From Xenococcaceae cyanobacterium MO_188.B29 (GTDB lineage: Bacteria; Cyanobacteriota; Cyanobacteriia; Cyanobacteriales; Xenococcaceae), in the NCBI GenBank assembly GCA_030065155.1, contig JASJDI010000012.1:1-39122 (forward strand): 39,122 nucleotides of DNA, written 5' to 3'. Position numbers and translations under genes: made by a program. Within the stretch, counting starts at the first letter, position 1. Every line of letters begins with the position of its first letter. Positions 1 to 9,246 of this stretch are shown here, in pieces. A model generated the notes under the pieces. That model was given only the letters and a program-made list of their open reading frames with translations, was not told the origin of the DNA and did no database searches.

Positions 1-54
1 AATTATCAAGCGATCGCTTCTTGAAGATTTAGGATAGAGCAAAAATGTCTTGAA

Positions 55-90
55 AGCTAAAAGCTAATAGCTAAAAGCTAATAGCTAAAA
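55..90. repeat. Short tandem repeat, 14-bp unit
   Basis: The unit AGCTAAAAGCTAAT occurs about 2.6 times in a row, just downstream of the broken adenine deaminase reading frame. The same AGCTTTTAGCTTTTAGC theme recurs near 17180-17204. It is simple-sequence repeat material of the kind common between cyanobacterial genes, with no coding potential seen. Confidence 0.85.
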
Positions 91-109
91 CCGATTGACA
101 AACAGTACA

Positions 110-466
110 TCACCTTAACTTGTCACGAATGCAGTTGACAGAGGTATTTCCCCTAGGCAATACGGCACGAGCAAACTCTGTCGGCGTGACCATGCTAGCT
201 TCGATATGAACATGGGCATCCATTAAGCCAGGAGACAAGAAAAATCCTGTGGCATCAATTACTTGAGTTTTTTCACCAATAGTATGGTCAGCTTCTCCCA
301 CGAAAGCAATTCGCTCCCCTTTAATAGCTACATCTGCTGGGCGAATTTCACCACTAAAGACATCGATGAGTTGACCATTTTTGATTACCAGATCGGCATC
401 TTTTTTTCCTAGTGCTACACTGACGAGTTCTTCTCTGGAAACCTGGGTGTTAATAATATTCAGCAT
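110..466 (-). pseudogene. Adenine deaminase, 5' fragment only
   Basis: The 118 codons match the start of bacterial adenine deaminase (Ade, amidohydrolase superfamily), which converts adenine to hypoxanthine. Visible are the family opening with DLVIKNGQLIDVFSGE and the metal-binding start DAHVHIEASM near residues 82-91. After VLPRGNTSV, where intact enzymes run on for more than 400 further residues with the remaining metal ligands, the frame changes to eight unrelated residues and stops at 110-112. The start and a purine-rich upstream stretch are intact, so the 3' four fifths is missing, probably by deletion or rearrangement next to the 14-bp repeats. A surviving purine deaminase, guaD, lies 1.2 kb away. 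A product of this length could not be an active deaminase. Confidence 0.8.
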
Positions 467-529
467 GATCTTCCCCTCTCTTATAAGGCAACAATCCTAA
501 CTAGGGCAGGAAATTTTAGCATCCTTGTC

Positions 530-1162
530 TCAAACATTGGCTAACTGCTGTTGGGACTTCTTAGTTATGACCTTCTTGATTTCTGCCAGTCGGTCTGGGA
601 AAGAACCTGCTTCTGGAACTTCAGGCAAGCTTAAAAAAAGAATATCTTTCATTCCGCGCCGTTCTACTTCTGCTTGCAGTTCTTCCGTAAAGACCCCCTT
701 GGTTTCACCAAAGCGTTGTAGAGGACTAGCATTCCAGACCATGCCACCCCAAACTTCATTTTCATCTGCCTCAACCGCAGAACGTAGCAAGCCACAGGTG
801 GGACTGCCATCCCGCATCACAAAACCAATAACCTCATGATCGTTATCGCGATAAGTCTGAACTTGATCGCACAACTGTTCCGCTATATTTCGGCAGTGTT
901 TGCGAAACATCGGACTGGCATATTGTTTCTTAACTTGTCCCCAGCGCATCGAGCCGTAGTAGGTCACTTCGGGACAAGGCATTTGATAGATAGCTACGTC
1001 GTTATCGAGCAACAAGTCGATCAGTTCTCTGATAGCTGCTGGTTGACTGGCAAGACCACGCACACAAGCATTCTGATTGAGGAGGCAGTGGGAAATAAAA
1101 ATGAGCCTTCCAGAGCGAGCATCATCCACTGTATCTTTGATTTTCCCAAGTTTATCAGTCAT
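530..1162 (-). CDS. DUF523 / TudS-like putative desulfidase
   Basis: A protein of about 210 residues with the cysteine-centred motifs of the DUF523 family and its TudS (2-thiouracil desulfidase) relatives: HCLLNQNACVRG near the N-terminus, CPEVTYYGSMRWG, then MRDGSPTCG. In characterised TudS proteins such cysteines bind a [4Fe-4S] cluster that takes sulfur from a thio-nucleobase. Applying that here is an inference from motifs. An in-frame TTG lies five codons further upstream at 1177, but the ATG at 1162 is preferred because GGAGG (complement of 1171-1175) sits at proper spacing before it and the TTG codon itself abuts that site. It lies beside purine-related genes (ade remnant, guaD), which fits nucleobase salvage but does not prove it. 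Confidence 0.7.
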   Translation of the reverse strand: MTDKLGKIKDTVDDARSGRLIFISHCLLNQNACVRGLASQPAAIRELIDLLLDNDVAIYQMPCPEVTYYGSMRWGQVKKQYASPMFRKHCRNIAEQLCDQVQTYRDNDHEVIGFVMRDGSPTCGLLRSAVEADENEVWGGMVWNASPLQRFGETKGVFTEELQAEVERRGMKDILFLSLPEVPEAGSFPDRLAEIKKVITKKSQQQLANV

Positions 1163-1395
1163 TTTTTTGTCCTCCAAGTTGCTAAGATCACAATTTTGCG
1201 GAGGTTGCTAATCATTATCCTGATTAATTTGCTTCTAACTAAGACACACAACCTTTATCTTTATTTTACTGCTGAAACAGTTGTAAGGATTTTCTCTAGT
1301 TTCAATCCGAAAATAGACCTCTTGCATAAATAATTTTTTGAGCGGGATGATGATTAGGTACAAAGAGGTTTTTTTGTCTAATCGCTATAAATTTC

Positions 1396-1452
1396 TCCCT
1401 TGTCACCTTGTCTCCCTTGTCACCTTGTCTCCCTTGTCTCCCTTGTCTTTCC
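1396..1452. repeat. 9-bp tandem repeat (CCTTGTCTC/CCTTGTCAC)
   Basis: About six imperfect copies of a 9-bp unit alternating CCTTGTCAC and CCTTGTCTC fill the middle of the gap between the DUF523 gene and guaD. It directly abuts the membrane-protein ghost at 1451-1570, so a repeat-mediated rearrangement could have cut that gene. A minus-strand reading frame that crosses the repeat has only low-complexity content and is not treated as a gene. Confidence 0.85.
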
Positions 1453-1570
1453 TAGCCGTTTAATTAAGACTTTTGCAAGAGATATAATAAAGGGGATCAA
1501 TGTCGGTGAATTTATAGGTATGTACTCGACGTTTGCTGGAGTTTTAATTTTTTCAGTGAGCGATCGCTGA
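1451..1570 (+). pseudogene. C-terminal ghost of a membrane protein
   Basis: Read from 1451, the plus strand gives 39 codons ending in TGA at 1568-1570. They hold a charged amphipathic stretch (TFARDIIKGINVGEFIG) followed by a hydrophobic segment (MYSTFAGVLIFSVSDR). This looks like the tail of a multi-pass transporter, possibly of the major facilitator type, but I cannot name the family with certainty. There is no start codon or ribosome site, and the 5' side is the 9-bp repeat, so only the 3' end survives. Confidence 0.35.
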
Positions 1571-1658
1571 GTTCTCTCTTCAGTAGTAAGTTGGATATGA
1601 GACCGTTGAACGTTTAAAGATCGCTCGTAAGAAGTCACCCAGTTTAGCGACGGGAGCT

Positions 1659-2141
1659 TTAATATTCCACTTTATCGCTTTTCTCTACCCACTCTTGAAA
1701 GGCGATCGCAGCTTCTGTTGGCATCAGTTGAATCATGGGAAGATGGCGTTGAGCTAGTGGTAATTTTAATTCATCGTAGATAAACCGATCGTCAAAGCCG
1801 ATTTGAGCAGCATCGGCTTTAGTATTGGCATAATAAACTTTGTCCAATCTAGCCCAGTAAATGGCTCCGAGGCACATTGGGCAAGGTTCACAACTTGTAT
1901 ATAGTTCACATCCTTTTAGGTTAAAAGTCTGCAACACTTGACAGGCTTTACGGATGGCTACAATTTCAGCATGGGCTGTCGGATCGTTGGTTGATGTTAC
2001 TTGGTTGTGGGCTTTGGCAATAATTTTTCCCTCTTTGACAATAACTGCCCCAAATGGCCCTCCTTTTCCCGAGCGCACGCTTTCTTCGGATAGGGCGATC
2101 GCCTCTCCCATCCACTGGCTGTTTAACTTATTATTATTCAT
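1659..2141 (-). CDS. guaD: Guanine deaminase (CDA fold)
   Basis: Zinc-dependent deaminase of the cytidine deaminase superfamily converting guanine to xanthine in the cytoplasm. The zinc site is complete: HAE at residues 57-59 (ligand His57 and proton shuttle Glu59) and PCPMC with Cys87 and Cys90. [20 protein letters not shown]-like and CLGAIYWAR blocks and the terminal EY follow Bacillus subtilis GuaD closely, and the 160-residue length is normal for that family. tRNA adenosine deaminase (TadA) is the main alternative, but the [10 protein letters not shown] segment and C-terminal tail favour guanine deaminase. Its start overlaps the 3' end of tsaD by 8 bp, so the two are probably co-transcribed and translationally coupled, with tsaD first. 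Confidence 0.88.
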   Translation of the reverse strand: MNNNKLNSQWMGEAIALSEESVRSGKGGPFGAVIVKEGKIIAKAHNQVTSTNDPTAHAEIVAIRKACQVLQTFNLKGCELYTSCEPCPMCLGAIYWARLDKVYYANTKADAAQIGFDDRFIYDELKLPLAQRHLPMIQLMPTEAAIAFQEWVEKSDKVEY

Positions 2142-3186
2142 AATCTTGATACAGTTCCATAACCTTAGTGATTGCTAGGCGAGATTCTACTCCTAAATTT
2201 AAGCTAGATCTATGTCCGCGATCGAAATGATCTTCTGCTGCACAAGCAATCATTGCTGCGTTATCGGTACAAAGTTTAAGAGGCGGGAAATAAACCTCTA
2301 GATTGTTTTTTTGAGCAGCAGCCAAAAGATTTTCCCTCAATCCACTATTAGCTGCCACACCACCGCCAACAGTAATAGTGTTGATTCCATAATCTAGGGC
2401 GCATTGAATGGTTCTTTTGGTTAATACCTTAGCTACAGTTGCTTGAAAACTAGCAGCGATATCTTCTACTGGTAAGGGGGAATCTTGTTCTTGTTCTAAC
2501 TTCTGGACTAACCTAAGGACGGCTGTTTTTAAACCACTAAAGCTAAAATCGTAGGGATGATAACCGCCTTCTGGTAAAGAGATTTTGCCTTCTGGCAGTT
2601 TAAAAGCTTGAGGATTGCCTTGTTGTGCCAATTTATCGATAATAGGTCCTCCTGGGTAGCCTAGCTTGAGTAATCTTGCCACCTTATCAAATGCTTCTCC
2701 TGCTGCATCATCTCTCGTCGAGCCTAACATCTCGTAATGACCGCAATCTTTAACGTAAATAATGCTGGTATGACCACCAGAGACTAGTAAACATAAAAAA
2801 GGTGGTTTAAGTTGTTCTTGAGCCAAATAAGATGCATAAATATGTCCTTCCAGGTGATGTACTCCCAAAAAAGGCTTATTATAGAGCATGGCTAGGGTTT
2901 TAGCTGTTGTCACCCCTACTAACAATGCACCCACTAAACCAGGAGCGCAGGTAGCAGCAATACCATCAATTTCTTGCCAATTTAACTTTGCTGCTGTTAG
3001 GGCTTCACTAAGACAATAATTAATAGTTTCTAAGTGTTGGCGGGAAGCTAATTCGGGAACAACTCCACCATAAGTACTGTGCAATTCGATCTGCGAAGCA
3101 ACAATACTACTTAAAACTTTACGCTTCTTTACAACTGCTACCGCAGTTTCGTCACAACTTGTTTCGATTGCTAAAATTGTAGCCAT
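2134..3186 (-). CDS. tsaD: tRNA threonylcarbamoyladenosine synthase subunit TsaD
   Basis: Catalytic subunit that transfers the threonylcarbamoyl group from threonylcarbamoyl-AMP to A37 of ANN-decoding tRNAs, with TsaB/TsaE partners encoded elsewhere. The ASKHA fold signature is clear: ETSCDETA at residues 8-15, metal-binding HHLEGH at 110-115, the SGGHTS phosphate loop, and [11 protein letters not shown]. The 350-residue length is standard. The ATG start lies about 150 bp from psaF on the opposite strand, with a long hairpin between them. guaD follows with an 8-bp overlap. Confidence 0.97.
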   Translation of the reverse strand: MATILAIETSCDETAVAVVKKRKVLSSIVASQIELHSTYGGVVPELASRQHLETINYCLSEALTAAKLNWQEIDGIAATCAPGLVGALLVGVTTAKTLAMLYNKPFLGVHHLEGHIYASYLAQEQLKPPFLCLLVSGGHTSIIYVKDCGHYEMLGSTRDDAAGEAFDKVARLLKLGYPGGPIIDKLAQQGNPQAFKLPEGKISLPEGGYHPYDFSFSGLKTAVLRLVQKLEQEQDSPLPVEDIAASFQATVAKVLTKRTIQCALDYGINTITVGGGVAANSGLRENLLAAAQKNNLEVYFPPLKLCTDNAAMIACAAEDHFDRGHRSSLNLGVESRLAITKVMELYQDYE

Positions 3187-3225
3187 CCTTTGATAAGTTT
3201 ATCTAAAAGAGTATCTTTACTTCTT

Positions 3226-3270
3226 AGAAGCAATGTTACTTGACTATTGTGTCAGAGTAACATTGCTTCT
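3226..3270. promoter_or_regulatory. Strong hairpin between tsaD and psaF
   Basis: AGAAGCAATGTTACT (3226-3240) is repeated perfectly inverted at 3256-3270. The stem continues inward with TGAC/GTCA across a one-base bulge, leaving a 6-base loop, so about 19 pairs can form. It lies 67 bp before the psaF start and about 40 bp from the tsaD start. No T-run follows on either strand, so it is not a simple terminator; it could be an operator or a 5'-leader structure. TATAAA at 3274-3279 could be a -10 element, without a clear -35. Confidence 0.7.
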
Positions 3271-3337
3271 GGGTATAAACGATATTTTTACGTTTTGAAC
3301 AAAAACCTTATTTTCTGTAACGAAAGGAAACATATCC

Positions 3338-3835
3338 ATGCGACGATTGTTTGCTTTAATTCTAGTTTTTACCTTGTGGTTTAACTTTGCTCCACCTGCT
3401 TCGGCTGATGGGGTTGCTGGACTGACTAAATGTGCCGACACTCCTGCTTTCCAGCAAAAATCCCAAAGTTTCCGCAACACTACTGATGATCCGAATTCTG
3501 GGCAAATTCGGGCAGAAAGATACGCTGAAGCACTTTGTGGTCCTGAAGGCTATCCTCATCTCATCGTAGATGGTCGTTGGTCTCATGTGGGAGATTTCAC
3601 TATTCCTAGTATTCTCTTCCTGTATATTGCTGGCTGGATAGGCTGGGTTGGTCGTGCTTATATAATCGCGATCCGTGGCGAAAAGAATCCAGAGATGAAA
3701 GAAATCGTTATCGATGTACCTTTAGCAATTAGCAAAATGTTGACAGGTTTTGCTTGGCCTGCCTTAGCATTTGGCGAATATACCAGTGGTAAGTTAATTG
3801 TTAAAGACTCGGAAATTCCTGTTTCCCCCCGCTAA
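3338..3835 (+). CDS. psaF: Photosystem I subunit III (PsaF)
   Basis: Plastocyanin/cytochrome c6-side subunit of photosystem I. Residues 1-23 form a thylakoid-lumen signal peptide (basic MRR start, hydrophobic core, ASA-D cleavage site). The mature part has the conserved start [15 protein letters not shown], the paired cysteines near CADT and [10 protein letters not shown], and a C-terminal membrane region ([17 protein letters not shown]) with the tail ending in VSPR. At 165 residues it is the usual cyanobacterial length. AAAGGA precedes the ATG. psaJ follows 36 bp downstream and the pair ends at the hairpin terminator at 4098-4153, indicating a two-gene operon. Confidence 0.98.
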   Translation: MRRLFALILVFTLWFNFAPPASADGVAGLTKCADTPAFQQKSQSFRNTTDDPNSGQIRAERYAEALCGPEGYPHLIVDGRWSHVGDFTIPSILFLYIAGWIGWVGRAYIIAIRGEKNPEMKEIVIDVPLAISKMLTGFAWPALAFGEYTSGKLIVKDSEIPVSPR

Positions 3836-3871
3836 CTCTGTTTGCTTAAACATTTTTGGAGAATCATTAAT

Positions 3872-3994
3872 ATGGAAGGTTTGCAAAAATTTCTTTCCAC
3901 TGCCCCTGTTTTAATTATGGCTTTGCTAACTTTTACAGCAGGCATTTTGATTGAGTTCAATCGTTTTTATCCCGATTTACTTTTCCATCCTTAA
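3872..3994 (+). CDS. psaJ: Photosystem I subunit IX (PsaJ)
   Basis: A 40-residue single-span protein starting [14 protein letters not shown], with one transmembrane helix (residues about 10-30) and the conserved end [10 protein letters not shown]-like, here [13 protein letters not shown]. PsaJ sits beside PsaF at the edge of photosystem I and steadies it. TTTTTGGAGAAT upstream supplies a good ribosome site. It is too short to show among longer reading frames, but the sequence match and position directly after psaF leave little doubt. Confidence 0.97.
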   Translation: MEGLQKFLSTAPVLIMALLTFTAGILIEFNRFYPDLLFHP

Positions 3995-4097
3995 TTCACA
4001 ACATTTTGTTTGGTTAAGGATGATTCAGACTATAGGCGCAAAATAATTTGTCTGGTAGTTTGAATTTATAGGTAGAAAGTTATTGCTTTTAACCCTT

Positions 4098-4153
4098 GGC
4101 GATCGCTTTAAGCTTACAGATAATAAGTTGTAAGTAAAGCGATCGCCATTTTT
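4098..4153 (+). terminator. Terminator after psaFJ
   Basis: GGCGATCGCTTTAAGCTTACA (4098-4118) pairs with TGTAAGTAAAGCGATCGCC (4129-4147) with a 2-base bulge and a 10-base loop, followed by ATTTTTT. The stem is built from two inverted HIP1 octamers. It should end psaF-psaJ transcripts, and may also stop readthrough from the opposing RodZ-like gene. Confidence 0.8.
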
Positions 4154-4172
4154 TGGTTTGATTTATATTGAT

Positions 4173-4940
4173 TTAATTAACTGTATAAGTAACTTCTTCT
4201 ACTTGTCCTGGCTTTCCTAGTAACTTTTCTTGCCCATTATTAAAAGTAATAAATACTCCGCCTGCATTACCTGCTCGAATAGTCACTTCTTCTTTCCCTT
4301 TCCACGTTCGATTAGTGCCTTTAGGCAAAGTTCCTTCAAATTCAACTTTGCCATCTACCACAACTTTTAACCAACATTTATCTCTCAGAGTAATATTGAC
4401 TATTGCTGATTGGGGAACAGGAGACTGAGATACTAGAGTTGTAGTTTTTGCAGGAGCAGAACGATTAATTGTCACAGGAGATTCAAGAGGAATTTGTTTA
4501 GCAACCTCAATTCTATTGACAATTATGGGACGTTCTACAAAATTTGTTATCCCCTTAACTGAGAGAGTTATTACGGATATATAAAACAAATATAAATGAA
4601 GTGGTTTTATTTGTAAGGCAGGAAAATACCAACGAATATTAGATACTTGTGAATCGGAAGATAACTCTTTTTCGATCTCATTCAACTCTTTTAAGTCTAG
4701 TTCTTTGGCATCGATCGCTCTGGCAAATTTTTTAATTAAGGCTTTTGTATAAAACAATTCAGGTAAATCATCTATTTTTCCGTCTTCAATGGCTTGAAGT
4801 ATGCGATAGGGAATTGAGGTTTTTTTGTTTATCCTTGCTAAGGAAATATTTTTTTCTATTCTAATTTGATGTAAATACGCGCCTATTTTTCTTAGCTTTT
4901 CTTGTTGATTTGAATTGAGTTTTTTATTCTTATCCCCCAT
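4173..4940 (-). CDS. RodZ-like helix-turn-helix membrane protein
   Basis: Residues about 10-75 form a RodZ-type helix-turn-helix (IGAYLHQIRIEKNISLARI ... SIPYRILQAIEDG), then a short linker, one membrane span near residues 114-132 (LHLYLFYISVITLSVKGI), a Ser/Thr/Pro-rich stretch, and a C-terminal beta domain (about 180-255, DUF4115 type) with KCWLKVVVDG and the VTIRAGNAGG block. RodZ links MreB filaments to the cell-wall synthesis machinery; a shape role here is inferred from domain order. GGAG precedes the ATG. It follows the pseudouridine synthase by 11 bp on the same strand, so they likely share a transcript. Confidence 0.8.
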   Translation of the reverse strand: MGDKNKKLNSNQQEKLRKIGAYLHQIRIEKNISLARINKKTSIPYRILQAIEDGKIDDLPELFYTKALIKKFARAIDAKELDLKELNEIEKELSSDSQVSNIRWYFPALQIKPLHLYLFYISVITLSVKGITNFVERPIIVNRIEVAKQIPLESPVTINRSAPAKTTTLVSQSPVPQSAIVNITLRDKCWLKVVVDGKVEFEGTLPKGTNRTWKGKEEVTIRAGNAGGVFITFNNGQEKLLGKPGQVEEVTYTVN

Positions 4941-4951
4941 AAAATAAGCTC

Positions 4952-5737
4952 CTAATTATGTGTAGCTAATTTAAATGATTTTGAATTAAACTTATTTTTA
5001 ATATTTTTAAGTAGATTAATTTCAGTCGGTTGTAAATATCGATAATGACCAATAGGAAGTGTCGAACCATCGGTAGATTGAAGACTAATAGAGCCAATCT
5101 TAGTGCGGTGAAGTTCTAAAACTTTAAAGCCTAGTTGACCTGCAATACGGCGAATTTGACGATTTCTACCTTCAGTTAAAATGACCTCAATTAAAGTACG
5201 TTTTTGCTGTTGTTTAATTAGTTTTACCTGAGCAGGTAAAGTTTTCCTTCCAGATATCATTACTCCTGCACGCCAACGATTCAAATCATTTTGACTGGGA
5301 GGTTTATCTAGCCAAACACGGTAAGTTTTTGGTAGATGATAACTAGGATGAGTGAGGGTAAGAGTTAAGTCGCCGTCATTAGTGAGAAGCAATGCACCAG
5401 TAGATTCAAAATCAAGTCTACCCACTGGATGGATTCCTTGTCCTTCTTTTAGTTTAGCAGGTAATAGATCTAGAACTTTAGGGCGATTGTGGGGATCGTC
5501 ACAAGTAGAGACGACACCGGCAGGTTTATTGAGTAATAGATAAACTAATTGTGGTCGATTTTGAATTTTAATCTTTTTTCCATCTACTTCTAAATTGTCT
5601 GTAGTTAAATCTACTTTGTCCCCTAATTGCACTACTCGACCATTTAATTTTACCCGACCAGCCAGAATCATTTTTTCGGCTTGACGACGGGAAGCAATTC
5701 CCCACCGAGATAATATTTTTTGTATTCGCTCTGCCAT
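4952..5737 (-). CDS. RsuA/RluB/RluE/RluF-family pseudouridine synthase
   Basis: An S4 RNA-binding domain at residues 1-60 ([19 protein letters not shown]) is followed by the RsuA-type catalytic domain. GRLDFESTG holds the catalytic aspartate (Asp109), with [12 protein letters not shown] before it and [10 protein letters not shown] near the C-terminus. Such enzymes convert a specific uridine of 16S or 23S rRNA to pseudouridine. The overall form is closest to RluB (23S rRNA U2605 in E. coli), but the target cannot be settled by reading. The last 25 residues are a basic, Asn/Lys-rich tail. It is the first gene of a minus-strand pair with the RodZ-like gene. Confidence 0.9.
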   Translation of the reverse strand: MAERIQKILSRWGIASRRQAEKMILAGRVKLNGRVVQLGDKVDLTTDNLEVDGKKIKIQNRPQLVYLLLNKPAGVVSTCDDPHNRPKVLDLLPAKLKEGQGIHPVGRLDFESTGALLLTNDGDLTLTLTHPSYHLPKTYRVWLDKPPSQNDLNRWRAGVMISGRKTLPAQVKLIKQQQKRTLIEVILTEGRNRQIRRIAGQLGFKVLELHRTKIGSISLQSTDGSTLPIGHYRYLQPTEINLLKNIKNKFNSKSFKLATHN

Positions 5738-5791
5738 TGAGGTTTACTTATAGATATGAAAATTTAAATATATTTGAGCATTGTAAATTTG

Positions 5792-6490
5792 ATGATTAGT
5801 AAGATACTTTCTAAAGCAGTTAAATTATGGTTAGGAACACAAGTTGAAACCGCAGAAGATTTAGAATTAGAAATCGCTAGCGACAATAATCAGATTCTCA
5901 AAGGTTATGTTCCTTACGTTTATCTTGCTAGTAATTATGCTGTTTATCAGGGACTACATCTGCATCAAGTTCAACTAAAAGGTTCCAATATTCGTATTAA
6001 TCTTTCTCAAGTCATAAAAGGTAAACCTCTAAAATTGTTAGAACCAGTTGCTATCAAGGGAAATTTAACTATCAAAGAGGAAAATTTAAAAGCATCCTTG
6101 TCATCTCCTTTATTATTGAGTGGTTTGACAGATTTATTATGTCAGATACTAATAGTAAATGGAATTGATGATCCTAGACAAAAACTATCTTATTATTCCC
6201 TTCACTGGCAAAAAATCTCTCTGAAGGAAGAAAAAATAATCATTGCAGGAACTATTCAAGATAACCATAGCCAACAAATAAATCAGATAAAGATATACAC
6301 TGGATTAACTTTAGCTAATTCTCATACCTTAGAATTTTTTCCTCTACGCATAGAAGGATTATCGGCTTTATTTACTTTTAAAGTCGATTGCCTATTAATA
6401 GATTTAGGGACAGAAGTAGTCATCGAACAACTTAATCTAGAATCAGGAATAATAGTTTTTGTGGGTGGTTTAAAGGTAATGCCTGAATGA
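5792..6490 (+). CDS. DUF2993 (LmeA-like) protein
   Basis: About 232 residues with the cyanobacterial DUF2993 pattern: LSKAVKLWLGTQVETAEDLE near the start, then AVYQGLHLHQVQLKGSNIRINL, and KASLSSPLLLSGL. Members relate to mycobacterial LmeA, a phospholipid-binding envelope protein; the function in cyanobacteria is unknown. No signal peptide or membrane span is evident. An in-frame TTG at 5774 would add six residues, but the ATG at 5792 is the more likely start; neither has a good ribosome site. It is divergent from the pseudouridine synthase and convergent with the UPF0104 gene. Confidence 0.75.
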   Translation: MISKILSKAVKLWLGTQVETAEDLELEIASDNNQILKGYVPYVYLASNYAVYQGLHLHQVQLKGSNIRINLSQVIKGKPLKLLEPVAIKGNLTIKEENLKASLSSPLLLSGLTDLLCQILIVNGIDDPRQKLSYYSLHWQKISLKEEKIIIAGTIQDNHSQQINQIKIYTGLTLANSHTLEFFPLRIEGLSALFTFKVDCLLIDLGTEVVIEQLNLESGIIVFVGGLKVMPE

Positions 6491-6539
6491 GTTATCAGTT
6501 ACTACTAACCACGAACCACTAACAATCTCAAGCAATTGA

Positions 6540-7505
6540 CTATATTTGTGTTGCTCTATTTACAAACCAAGCAATTAGTGCTGCGATCGCTTCTGCTAAA
6601 ATACTAACTACTCGAAAACAAGCGACTGTAGAGAGAATAGTTGCGGGAGAAAACTGAGAACTATCGAGTAAAGCAATTGTCGTTGCTTCAAAAATACCCA
6701 TACCTCCTGGTGCGCCAGGGACAACTAATCCCAGTAGCCAAGCAAAACTAAAAGCACTAATTAGTTGAGGAACTTGTTGCGGTAAAATAGGAGCGATCGC
6801 CATTAAAGTTAACAAGAATCCTGTACCTCTAAAAATCAAAAAGCCAATTTCGCCGAGCAAGGGAACTAAAGGATAACTATGAAGATTAACTTTTTTGGCT
6901 GCTTGAGCATCCCCTTTGCTCCGACTCAACCAGTGCATAAGCGGATTGAGAATACGGGGATGAATTCCTACTAACACAGTAATCAAACCAGCCATTTGCA
7001 TAGCTATTTGTAGTTGTTGAGGTATCTGTAACATCCCAATTTCTAGACTAACATCGGTTTTGAGCCAACCTAGTCCTGTACTTACTAAGGCAATTACAAG
7101 GGCTGCAGATGCCATTAATAAAGGCTCTAACAGGACACTAAGAGTAGCTGCCCCTAAAGAGCCACCTGATTTAGAGACAGCAGCAATACGTCCATAAAAA
7201 TGCCAGACATTCCCAGGTAAGTATTTAGCAATATTAGTAGTTAAATAAATGCCAATTCCTGGCAATCTGCCCAAAGATTGCTGAAAAGCAGCTAAAATCC
7301 AAGTCCACACCCAACCAGACCAAATATGAGCGAGTAGAGTTACCCCCAAAGCAGCAGCCAACATTAGCCATCCTGTTAAATCAATTTGTACTGCTGTTAC
7401 TTCCTGCCAATGGTTTTTGAGAGTTGTGAGGAGAAAAAAGAGAGTACCACCTAAAATAAACCAGCGTAAATAGGGTTTGATGGTAGACAGGATTTTTTTG
7501 AACAT
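6540..7505 (-). CDS. UPF0104 / LPG-synthase-type membrane protein
   Basis: A 321-residue polytopic protein with about eight hydrophobic segments and the UPF0104 (lysylphosphatidylglycerol synthase transmembrane) landmarks YLPGNVWHFYGR near residue 94, LLEPLL, and PGAPGGMGIFEATT near the C-terminus. The soluble synthase domain of MprF is absent, so only the flippase-like half exists. Family members are proposed to move lipid-linked molecules across the membrane; the substrate here is unknown. It stands alone, convergent with the DUF2993 gene and divergent from amt. Confidence 0.8.
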   Translation of the reverse strand: MFKKILSTIKPYLRWFILGGTLFFLLTTLKNHWQEVTAVQIDLTGWLMLAAALGVTLLAHIWSGWVWTWILAAFQQSLGRLPGIGIYLTTNIAKYLPGNVWHFYGRIAAVSKSGGSLGAATLSVLLEPLLMASAALVIALVSTGLGWLKTDVSLEIGMLQIPQQLQIAMQMAGLITVLVGIHPRILNPLMHWLSRSKGDAQAAKKVNLHSYPLVPLLGEIGFLIFRGTGFLLTLMAIAPILPQQVPQLISAFSFAWLLGLVVPGAPGGMGIFEATTIALLDSSQFSPATILSTVACFRVVSILAEAIAALIAWFVNRATQI

Positions 7506-7679
7506 TAGTAGTTTTGTGTTCAGGAGTTCAGTACAAACCTAGTATGCTCCAGCAAGCTGCTTCTAAGTTAAAAGAGAAGGGAAAACAGACAATTATCTTA
7601 CCTTTATTTAGATCAAAGTAGATTATTATTTCTATAATCTTGACTTCGTTGAGTAGCAATCATAACAAGTAGGTAAATT

Positions 7680-9218
7680 ATGTCCAAAACTATTTTCTCT
7701 TCAAAAAAGTCTTTGAAGCAAGATAATCGATCGAATTGGGAAGTAAGATGTCCATCTTATCTCGAACCCTTAAAAAATGGTTGCAGATTCTTTTCTCCTT
7801 CTTGGCTAGCTTGTATTCCTCTGGCTGCAATTATTGTGGTTATTAGCAGTACTACTGCTATGGCTCAAGGTAGTGAATCTCTTAGTCTAGAACAAATACA
7901 GGGAACTCTCAATACTATTTGGGTTTTGATTGCAGCTATTCTCGTAATTTTTATGAATGCGGGTTTCGGGATGCTGGAAACAGGGTTCTGTCGCCAAAAG
8001 AATGCTGTTAGTGTTCTCTCCAAAAATCTGATTGTCTTTGCTTTAACCACTCTAGCTTTTTGGTCAATTGGATTTTCAATTATGTTCAGTGGTACAGACA
8101 ATCATCTCTGGGGATTAGAAGGCTTCTTTCTCAGTGGTGAACCAGAAACTTACGGTTTAGAACCATTTCCTGCGGGATTACCAGTATCGGTATTCTTTTT
8201 GTTTCAAGCAGCATTTGCAGGAACAGCAGCTACAATTGTTTCTGGTGCAGTAGCCGAAAGAATTAAATTTATTGGTTTTCTTATCTTTAGTGTGTTGCTA
8301 ACTGCTATTGCTTATCCCATTACTGGACACTGGATTTGGGGTACTAGTGGCTGGCTAAAAGGTATAGGATTTTATGATTTTGCTGGTTCAACAGTAGTTC
8401 ATTCTGTTGGTGGTTGGGCTGCTTTAGTGGGTGCTGCTTTAGTGGGTGCGAGGGAAGGAAAGTACAAAAATGGTCGCATCGGTGCTATTCCTGGTCACAA
8501 TATGAGTATTGCTACTTTGGGCTGTTTAATTCTTTGGATTGGTTGGTTTGGTTTCAACCCAGGTTCTAATTTAGCTGCCAATGAAGCAGTTCCATTTATT
8601 GCGGTAACTACTAACCTGGCTGCTGCTGCTGGAGGTGTAGCTGCTACCATTACTTCTTGGTTGAGGGATGGTAAACCAGACTTATCTATGATGATTAACG
8701 GTATTCTTGCTGGTTTAGTCGGTATTACTGCAAGCTGTTATTTAGTTGACTATGTCAGTGCAGTAGTAATTGGAGCAATTGCTGGGGTAATTGTAGTTTT
8801 CTCTGTTGCCTTTTTTGATTTTATTAAAATTGATGACCCAGTTGGAGCTATCTCCGTCCATCTAGTTTGTGGTATGTGGGGAACTTTGGCAGTGGGTATT
8901 TTTGCTAACCCTAATAATCCTACTCAAGCTGGTGCAGCAGATGCGATCGTTGGATTTATCCATGGTAATCCTGGTCAATTAATTTTACAAGTTGAAGGAA
9001 TAGTAGCTATTGGTGCTTTTACCATAGTTTTTAGCTTAATTACCTGGGGAATAATTAAAGCGATTTTGGGGATGCGAGTCTCTAAAGAGGAAGAAATTTA
9101 TGGTTTAGATATTGGTGAACACGGCATGGAAGCTTACAGTGGCTTTGCTAAAGAGTCAGATGTTTTGATTGGTCGTCCTAGTAATATGAGAGGAATGGCA
9201 CAAAATACTAAGTTTTAG
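7680..9218 (+). CDS. amt: Ammonium transporter (Amt family)
   Basis: A 512-residue Amt/MEP/Rh transporter. A leader of about 60 residues ends in a hydrophobic segment and AMAQ, consistent with a cleaved signal sequence. Eleven membrane helices follow, with the family blocks [56 protein letters not shown] and [10 protein letters not shown]. The twin-histidine pore residues are expected at HSVGG and at [10 protein letters not shown]. Its role is uptake of ammonium/ammonia under nitrogen limitation. The 174-bp upstream region has TATAAT at 7633-7638; I found no GTA-N8-TAC NtcA site at the expected spacing. A hairpin terminator follows. Confidence 0.95.
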   Translation: MSKTIFSSKKSLKQDNRSNWEVRCPSYLEPLKNGCRFFSPSWLACIPLAAIIVVISSTTAMAQGSESLSLEQIQGTLNTIWVLIAAILVIFMNAGFGMLETGFCRQKNAVSVLSKNLIVFALTTLAFWSIGFSIMFSGTDNHLWGLEGFFLSGEPETYGLEPFPAGLPVSVFFLFQAAFAGTAATIVSGAVAERIKFIGFLIFSVLLTAIAYPITGHWIWGTSGWLKGIGFYDFAGSTVVHSVGGWAALVGAALVGAREGKYKNGRIGAIPGHNMSIATLGCLILWIGWFGFNPGSNLAANEAVPFIAVTTNLAAAAGGVAATITSWLRDGKPDLSMMINGILAGLVGITASCYLVDYVSAVVIGAIAGVIVVFSVAFFDFIKIDDPVGAISVHLVCGMWGTLAVGIFANPNNPTQAGAADAIVGFIHGNPGQLILQVEGIVAIGAFTIVFSLITWGIIKAILGMRVSKEEEIYGLDIGEHGMEAYSGFAKESDVLIGRPSNMRGMAQNTKF

Positions 9219-9246
9219 TTGGTAATTAACTCAAGAAACGTATATT

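Noticed and set aside
836-1333. 165-codon plus-strand frame opposite the DUF523 gene
   Set aside because: It is the antisense shadow of a well-supported minus-strand gene and runs into repeats.
1317-1376. Terminator formed by ACCTCTT and AAGAGGT before a T-run
   Set aside because: The stem is 7 bp with a loop of about 39 bases, and no plus-strand gene lies immediately upstream.
1313-1485. Miniature transposon with CTCTTGCA inverted ends
   Set aside because: Only an 8-bp core matches, and the right arm lies inside the membrane-protein ghost, so chance is likely.
1420-1638. 72-codon minus-strand reading frame
   Set aside because: It crosses the 9-bp repeats (ending in RETRETR), has no ribosome site and overlaps the plus-strand ghost.
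7506-7679. NtcA-binding site upstream of amt
   Set aside because: Expected on biological grounds, but the nearest match (GAC-N8-TAC at 7588-7601) breaks the consensus GTA half and is about 31 bp from the TATAAT instead of about 22.
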